A DNA stretch of 45,552 nt from Nitrosopelagicus sp964511265 (GTDB taxonomy: Archaea > Thermoproteota > Nitrososphaeria > Nitrososphaerales > Nitrosopumilaceae): assembly GCA_964511265.1 (NCBI GenBank), contig CAZEES010000007.1, positions 1-45,552 on the forward strand, given 5' to 3'. A program made the position numbers and the translations under genes. The notes beneath the pieces were generated by a model. The model saw nothing but the letters and a program-made list of their open reading frames with translations, did not search any database and was not told the origin of the DNA. The stretch's first letter is position 1; each line of letters opens with the position of its first letter. Of this stretch, positions 41,477 to 45,552 are shown one piece after another.

Positions 41477-41764
41477 CTAATACCTCAGATTCATTGATTC
41501 TAGGAGGTTTTGGAAGTTCTTGAATTCATCAAAGAATTTTAGACCTTTTTCAGTTATCATGAATTTGCGGTTTCTATCATCTCGTCTTGTTTCGACTAAG
41601 CCTGCGTTGATGAGTTTTTCACATTTATCAAGAACGGCATAGTGAGATAGGTTTGCTCTTCTGGAGATTGCAGACACAATAACGCCTTGCTGGCCTCCAT
41701 TCATGGTAACATCTAAGATGTCTCCCATTATTCCCATTTCGGATCTGTATTGTTGTTTTGACAT
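41477..41764 (-). CDS. Winged-helix transcriptional regulator
   Basis: The 95-residue protein is a compact winged-helix DNA-binding protein like archaeal PadR/MarR-type small regulators: MGDILDVTMNGGQQGVIVSA, then ISRRANLSHYAVLDKCEKLI, and GLVETRRDDRNRKFMITEKG, where the helix-turn-helix and wing are visible. It is the first gene of an operon with the membrane winged-helix protein. Upstream are two direct repeats AGCGGAACG (41814-41834), which may be its own operator. The ligand, if any, is unknown. Confidence 0.8.
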   Translation of the reverse strand: MSKQQYRSEMGIMGDILDVTMNGGQQGVIVSAISRRANLSHYAVLDKCEKLINAGLVETRRDDRNRKFMITEKGLKFFDEFKNFQNLLESMNLRY

Positions 41765-41813
41765 GGTCTAGTATGGGAACCCCAGCTTTATGAGGAACAT
41801 TTTGAAATCTCAC

Positions 41814-41869
41814 AGCGGAACGCATAGCGGAACGGGTTTGAAACGGCTAAAAATCGACCATTTTTGGTC
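41814..41869. promoter_or_regulatory. Direct repeats and hairpin upstream of the winged-helix operon
   Basis: AGCGGAACG occurs at 41814-41822 and again at 41826-41834, a 12-nt period. A hairpin GACCA-tttt-TGGTC follows at 41856-41869. The block is GC-richer than its surroundings and lies about 50-105 nt upstream of the winged-helix gene start at 41764 and between it and the divergent coiled-coil gene at 41971. It may contain operators for either. Confidence 0.4.
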
Positions 41870-41970
41870 ATTTTGGTGGCGGGGGCGAAAAATTGTATTT
41901 TTTCTTATGTGTAAAATGTGCGTAAAATTCATCCGTTCATCTTTTTATTTGAGGGAAATGAAGTTAATTC

Positions 41971-42483
41971 GTGACTGGGTTTTTAGATAAATTCAAGGAA
42001 GAAGAAGGTGGCGAGATGGTTGAAGAGCGACCTGCCGAATATGAAGAGCAAGCACCTCAGGAAATGGCAGAATCCGAGCCTGAACCACAAGTAGAAACAC
42101 CTCAATCAGATTCAGATATCGGAATTTCATCACTAATGAATAAGCGGGCAAAGTTAGAAGAGGCTATTGATTATGTTGGAGGCTTGATTGCCAATCTCAA
42201 AGAAAAGAGAACCAATCTTGAAAAAGAGATTGAGGATGAATCTGTAGATATTAAAAATTTGAAAGAGAAGCTCATGAAAGTTAGTGACTATATCGACGAA
42301 GAGACACGAGGAATTCAGCATCTAACTCAAAAGAGAAATGCCGTTGAAACTGAGGCTGATGAGGTTGGCTCATTAATTGCAACAATGAGAGATAAGTTAT
42401 CTGGAATCGACAAAGTTATCGAGGATGAAGGAAAGAGAATTACTACATTCAAAGAGTCACGAGATAAATCTACTAGTTTCTAG
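41971..42483 (+). CDS. Coiled-coil protein
   Basis: The 170-residue protein starts with GTG (MTGFLDKFKEEEGGEMVEER), continues with an acidic Pro/Glu/Gln-rich stretch (about 15-50), and then consists of a long coiled coil (NKRAKLEEAIDYVGGLIANL, KEKRTNLEKEIEDESVDIKN, IDEETRGIQHLTQKRNAVET). There is no signal or membrane segment. No family is recognised; it is not CdvA by length or PRC domain. It is convergent with the CdvB paralogue at 42489, with 5 nt between their stop codons, which hints at but does not show a shared function. Confidence 0.75.
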   Translation: MTGFLDKFKEEEGGEMVEERPAEYEEQAPQEMAESEPEPQVETPQSDSDIGISSLMNKRAKLEEAIDYVGGLIANLKEKRTNLEKEIEDESVDIKNLKEKLMKVSDYIDEETRGIQHLTQKRNAVETEADEVGSLIATMRDKLSGIDKVIEDEGKRITTFKESRDKSTSF

Positions 42484-42488
42484 AATAT

Positions 42489-43148
42489 CTACATAAATTT
42501 TGATTCACTAGTTGGGACATCAAATTGCTCTAATCCGCTTGATGGTACGGATGGGAATTGTTGTCCTGATTGTGATTCTGCGACTGCTGCTGCTTCTGCT
42601 AATATGCTGTCAGATTCAGCATTTGTTGATTCTTCAACTCCGAAAGATGAGCCACTGCTACTGAAGGTTTCGGTCATAAGTCCACCCAACATCTCAGTCA
42701 TTCTACCAATCTCTTGGTCTGCACCTGGCATGAATTTGACAAGTGATGATTTGAGTCCGTTCATGAGGCCGATTGTTGGCATCAAGGTGGTGACTGTATC
42801 TCCTAGGTCGTGGAAGGTTGTTAATCTTAATTCAATTCTCTCCAAGCCCATTTTGGCGTTGGACATTATTTTGTTAACTTTGCGAACTTCAACTAGTTCG
42901 TTTGATAATACTTTACTGGAATAGGTGTCGTGTGCTTGTTGAGCAGCCACAATTTTTTGGAAAATTTTCTGGTCTCTTTCTTGGAGTTTTTGACACATGC
43001 CATCAAGCTTTCCTATTTGAGCCTGTAATCGTTTTACAGCCATCTCGACTCTTGGTTTGAGTGATCCTTTTGGTTTTAAGGTGTCACCGAGTTTGTCCAT
43101 GAAGCTTTGCTTTTGTGGACGTGACCATTTGTCTTGGAAACTTGGCAT
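42489..43148 (-). CDS. ESCRT-III-like CdvB paralogue
   Basis: The 219-residue protein starts MPSFQDKWSRPQKQSFMDKL and has the ESCRT-III core: basic first helix (GDTLKPKGSLKPRVEMAVKR), long second helix (LSNELVEVRKVNKIMSNAKM), then a Ser-rich linker and a helix SDSILAEAAAVAESQS followed by PSVPSSGLEQFDVP. It is a paralogue of the gene at 19573-20232 with equal length and shared blocks DTLKP, RLQAQ, VLSNEL, FHDLGD and FPSVPS. Like that one it lacks a winged-helix tail. A longer upstream frame (to 43202) has no family support. Role in division or membrane remodelling is by family. Confidence 0.9.
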   Translation of the reverse strand: MPSFQDKWSRPQKQSFMDKLGDTLKPKGSLKPRVEMAVKRLQAQIGKLDGMCQKLQERDQKIFQKIVAAQQAHDTYSSKVLSNELVEVRKVNKIMSNAKMGLERIELRLTTFHDLGDTVTTLMPTIGLMNGLKSSLVKFMPGADQEIGRMTEMLGGLMTETFSSSGSSFGVEESTNAESDSILAEAAAVAESQSGQQFPSVPSSGLEQFDVPTSESKFM

Positions 43149-43266
43149 GCCTAGTGTTTTGAAATATGTTATTAATTTCCGGTGTGAATAATGGTTCACC
43201 AATTATAGAAATTGTATGACTATAATTTACCAAAATGGCTTTAATTTGGAAAATCATGCCTAGATT

Positions 43267-43806
43267 ATGAATAAAACGCTCATTCCTGTAGGAATAGCAG
43301 CTGTTGTGGTTGCCATTTCAATCGTATATGGAGCAGTAGCAAATCCAGGTGGAGAGCCATCAGAAGAAGAGCCTAGTTCAGAGGTTTGGAATTTTCGTTT
43401 TTCTGGACAAGAATTTCATAATATTAGCTCACATGGTTTTGATGGGATTTCTCTAGAGACAGGCAATACATACCAGTTTAGATTTGTACCAATGGGAGAT
43501 TCACCAGAACAGTTGAGAATTTCATTGATTTGGCCAGGAGGACAATGGCACAAAACTATGGAGGTTTACTCTGAGACATTATATCTCAAAAAAACATTGG
43601 TAGATACTGGAGTTTCCAAATACTATACTTGGGAATACGTAGGTGACAAATTCTTCCAGATTTCAGATAAGGAGTGCTTTGATGCTCAAAGTAATAGTTC
43701 TATTTTCAAGAGGGACTCCTGCTATTACGAGCTTAATGTAGAACGAATTGGAAATTTAATGGGTTCAGTTAGCATAAGCATAGAAAAATTGGATAGAAGC
43801 ATCTAG
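43267..43806 (+). CDS. Hypothetical protein with N-terminal anchor
   Basis: The 179-residue protein starts MNKTLIPVGIAAVVVAISIV, a single membrane anchor or signal, followed by a Pro/Glu/Ser linker and a beta-rich domain (VWNFRFSGQEFHNISSHGFD, then YQFRFVPMGDSPEQLRISLI and WPGGQWHKTMEVYSETLYLK). Two cysteines (DKECFDA and DSCYYEL) could form a disulfide. It is probably extracellular. No family is recognised. It is followed by the RNA-like element at 43819-43925 after 12 nt, so part of that element could be its 3' UTR. Confidence 0.7.
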   Translation: MNKTLIPVGIAAVVVAISIVYGAVANPGGEPSEEEPSSEVWNFRFSGQEFHNISSHGFDGISLETGNTYQFRFVPMGDSPEQLRISLIWPGGQWHKTMEVYSETLYLKKTLVDTGVSKYYTWEYVGDKFFQISDKECFDAQSNSSIFKRDSCYYELNVERIGNLMGSVSISIEKLDRSI

Positions 43807-43818
43807 GCGTGATTAAAT

Positions 43819-43925
43819 GGGGGCGTGGCCCTTCGGCAAAACAATGTGAGATTCCCTCACTTGTCAGCACTAATGTGCTTTGACTCGTTTTTCTGTTCTG
43901 CAGGACCACGCTAGTTTAGTCGATA
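43819..43925 (+). ncRNA. Structured RNA candidate, family member C
   Basis: GCGTGGCCC (43823-43831) pairs with GGACCACGC (43903-43911) with one C-A mismatch. Inside, GCAAAAC pairs with GTTCTGC with one A-C mismatch, then GTGAG-attcc-CTCAC and AGCAC-taat-GTGCT form two perfect 5-bp hairpins. The order of stems and the words CTT-GGCA-AAC, GAGATTCC, and GTTCTGCAG match the element at 7695-7785. The 3' part CCACGC..TTTAGTCG matches 8360-8467. No open frame covers it. The rest of 43807-44072 is AT-rich and shows no gene. Confidence 0.55.
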
Positions 43926-44072
43926 GGATTTACATCCTTCCGCATTATATTCTATACATCTTTATCATATTTAAGATATTTCATAAATTTTTACAAAAAA
44001 AATAGGTTTTTTTGAAAATTATAATTGGTTTGATCAGATGTTAATTATAGTAGGTATAATCAAGAGGGACAT

Positions 44073-44501
44073 ATGACAATTGAGGATGAGGAAAAGAAAG
44101 GCGGATTCTCATTATTTGCAAAACACGCAGTTCAATTTTATATCGTGGGCGCATCGGGCGTTTTAGTTAATCTGGGAATTTTATATCTTCTAACAGACAT
44201 CGCTGGTTTTTGGTATGTTGCCTCTCAAATTTTTGCAATCTCAGTTTCAATTACCACAAATTTCTTTTTTAACAGATATTGGACATTTGGCAGCTTTGTA
44301 AAGGACAAACGAAATTCTGTCATGTATGTAAAATTCCTTATAGTTAGTGCAATTGGAATGGCGATTCAGTTAGGAATTACAGTGACATTAGTCGAGAGCA
44401 GTGCATTTTATCACATGTATGGAGCAGGAATTGGAATTGCCGTAGCCAGCGCCATAAATTATGTGCTAAACAGAAGAGTCACCTTTGGGATTAAATTCTA
44501 A
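44073..44501 (+). CDS. GtrA-like membrane protein
   Basis: The 142-residue protein has four membrane helices and fits the GtrA family: FYIVGASGVLVNLGILYLLT, FFFNRYWTFGSFVKDK and INYVLNRRVTFG, where the NRYWTF and NRRVTF motifs are repeated in the family pattern. GtrA proteins are thought to move undecaprenol- or polyprenol-linked sugars across the membrane or to support cell-wall polysaccharide synthesis. It may act with the DPM-like enzyme at 18845. It is followed after 34 nt by a small membrane-protein gene. Confidence 0.9.
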   Translation: MTIEDEEKKGGFSLFAKHAVQFYIVGASGVLVNLGILYLLTDIAGFWYVASQIFAISVSITTNFFFNRYWTFGSFVKDKRNSVMYVKFLIVSAIGMAIQLGITVTLVESSAFYHMYGAGIGIAVASAINYVLNRRVTFGIKF

Positions 44502-44535
44502 GAATTAAATTTGACGAGAATGTGGTGCATTTACG

Positions 44536-44763
44536 ATGAATCCTAAGAAAAAACAGAGAATTGAGATAATTGGACTTCTAGTAGGAATTTGGTTCATATT
44601 ATCACTTCCACTTCCGTGGTTGATAACAACACCAGATTTAGCTCAACAGCAACTCTTGGTAATTGTACAAATGACAGGATTGATATCAATTCCGTTTGTT
44701 GGTCTAGCTGTAGCATGGACTCTAAAGCCAGAGTTAGCAAATAGAGATTTAAAATATGATTAG
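44536..44763 (+). CDS. Small two-helix membrane protein
   Basis: The 75-residue protein has helices at about 10-30 (IGLLVGIWFILSLPLPWLIT) and 40-62 (LVIVQMTGLISIPFVGLAVA), with a charged end KPELANRDLKYD. There is no family assignment. It starts MNPKKKQRIEIIG and sits 34 nt after GtrA, and its end overlaps the CysQ-like gene by 8 nt. A three-gene unit with translational coupling is likely. Confidence 0.65.
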   Translation: MNPKKKQRIEIIGLLVGIWFILSLPLPWLITTPDLAQQQLLVIVQMTGLISIPFVGLAVAWTLKPELANRDLKYD

Positions 44764-45552
44764 TGAATTACCGTTTAATTCTAGAATTTCAGAATTAGGA
44801 AGTATTATTGATGGTATGATTAGTGCTGGAGAGAAAATTATTGAGATTTATGAAACAGATTTCTCAACTGAAAAAAAAGATGATGATTCACCAATTACTC
44901 AAGCAGATATTGAAAGTAATAAAATTCTCAAAGATGTTTTGGGAAAAACAGGGATTACCATATTGTCTGAAGAGGATACAGATGACAAGAAAAGATTGTC
45001 TGAAGAAAAAGTTTGGATTATTGATCCATTAGATGGAACAACTGACTTTGTGAACAGAACAGGAGAGTTTACAATAATGGTAGGATTAGTTGAAAAGCAC
45101 AAATCAGTTTTGGGCCTGATTTATTGGCCAACCAAAAAGAAGATGTATCTTGCTGAATCAGGAAAAGGTGCATTTTGTCATAATGAGGAATGGGAGAAAA
45201 TTGGAGTTAGTGCGATGTCAGAGATTCAAAATTGTCAGGCTTTAGTTAGTAGACATCACCTATCAGAAAAGGAGAAAAAACTGTTAGATGAAATGGAGAT
45301 TTCAGTTGTCACAAGCATTGGAAGTTCTCTCAAGGTAACAGAGATTGCATCTGGAGAAGCAGAGATTTACGTTACCACCACAAATAAGATGAAACAGTGG
45401 GATACTTGTGCCTCAAATTGTATAATTTCTGAAGCTGGAGGTAAAATGACTGACATTTCAGGCAAGGATATGGAATACAATACTGAGGTTGTTAATCATG
45501 AAAATGGCATATTGGTTACAAATGGATTGGTTCATCAAGAAGCACTAGATGC
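44756..45552 (+). CDS. Inositol-monophosphatase-family phosphatase (CysQ-like), 3' end outside window
   Basis: The frame begins MISELPFNSRISELGSIIDG and runs to the window end (265 codons). It has ITQADIESNKILKD, ILSEEDT, IDPLDGTTDFVNRTGEFTIM, GLIYWPTKKKMYLAESGKGA, SIGSSLKVTEIASGEAEIYV and WDTCASNCIISEAGGKMTD. Those are the metal-binding motifs of the IMPase/FBPase superfamily, and the pattern fits 3'(2'),5'-bisphosphate nucleotidase CysQ. CysQ removes 3'-phosphoadenosine 5'-phosphate, a by-product of PAPS use, but archaeal members can also act on inositol phosphates or fructose bisphosphate. The start overlaps the previous gene by 8 nt. Confidence 0.85.
   Translation, partial: MISELPFNSRISELGSIIDGMISAGEKIIEIYETDFSTEKKDDDSPITQADIESNKILKDVLGKTGITILSEEDTDDKKRLSEEKVWIIDPLDGTTDFVNRTGEFTIMVGLVEKHKSVLGLIYWPTKKKMYLAESGKGAFCHNEEWEKIGVSAMSEIQNCQALVSRHHLSEKEKKLLDEMEISVVTSIGSSLKVTEIASGEAEIYVTTTNKMKQWDTCASNCIISEAGGKMTDISGKDMEYNTEVVNHENGILVTNGLVHQEALD

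Noticed and set aside
41971..42483. Coiled-coil protein as CdvA
   Set aside because: CdvA carries an N-terminal PRC-like beta domain; this protein has an acidic linker and a coiled coil only.
42604..42924. Plus-strand frame inside the CdvB paralogue
   Set aside because: Shadow of a well-supported gene; no family resemblance.

Overview
The window looks like a piece of a chromosome from an ammonia-oxidising Thaumarchaeote (Nitrososphaerota), most like Nitrosopumilus. It is AT-rich and densely packed, with very short intergenic gaps. The gene set is archaeal: DNA primase PriS/PriL, ribosomal protein S6e, NFACT/RqcH, a GPN-loop NTPase, the aconitase-X-type phosphomevalonate dehydratase pair, FolE plus QueC, late cobalamin methyltransferases, and two ESCRT-III (CdvB-type) paralogues. 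The genus is inferred from gene content and remembered family knowledge; no database search was run. No CRISPR array, insertion sequence, integrase or rRNA was seen. Many genes appear leaderless: a TATA-like box lies about 26-27 nt before the start codon, and this spacing was used to choose several starts.

Layout. 1-9.8 kb: accessory-looking and housekeeping genes mixed. These are a surface-anchored PQQ-dehydrogenase-like beta-propeller, a TPR protein, an XPD/DinG-type Fe-S helicase with an operator-like dyad at its start, a secreted nuclease, an HD hydrolase, a phosphoribosyltransferase, very small Cys-rich proteins, S6e and a tRNA-Gly(CCC). 9.8-20.3 kb: a C39-like/TPR protein, a class I amidotransferase, a 950-residue UPF0182 membrane protein, priL-priS, endonuclease IV, glycyl-tRNA synthetase, a dolichol-phosphate-mannose-synthase-like GT2 enzyme and the first CdvB paralogue. 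20.3-30.7 kb: a glutamate-racemase-like protein lacking both catalytic cysteines, the cbiT-cbiL-cbiF cobalamin cluster, NFACT/RqcH, phosphomevalonate dehydratase, endonuclease III and the sulfate-assimilation pair cysH-sat. 30.7-45.5 kb: a ThiI-like protein with a degenerate PP-loop, a GT-B glycosyltransferase, an SDR enzyme, a UPF0104-like flippase-type membrane protein, a GPN-thrB-queC operon, folE, a three-gene winged-helix/membrane operon, the second CdvB paralogue beside a coiled-coil gene, GtrA, and the start of an inositol-monophosphatase-family (CysQ-like) gene.

Functional links. sat and cysH make sulfide through APS; the CysQ-like phosphatase at the right end belongs to a family that can remove 3'-phosphoadenosine 5'-phosphate, and the divergent ThiI-like gene may also concern sulfur. 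FolE and QueC sit at the two ends of 7-deazaguanine (preQ0, archaeosine) synthesis. The two AcnX subunits belong to the archaeal mevalonate route to isoprenoid lipids. The DPM-like and GT-B enzymes and GtrA suggest lipid-linked sugar chemistry at the cell surface.

The most unusual signal is non-coding. Three intergenic elements (about 7695-7785, 8360-8467 and 43819-43925) share a closing stem, internal stems and conserved loop words. They look like one multicopy structured-RNA family that I cannot match to a known class. A separate 64-nt hairpin RNA candidate lies at 33133-33196, and several long perfect dyads lie upstream of genes.
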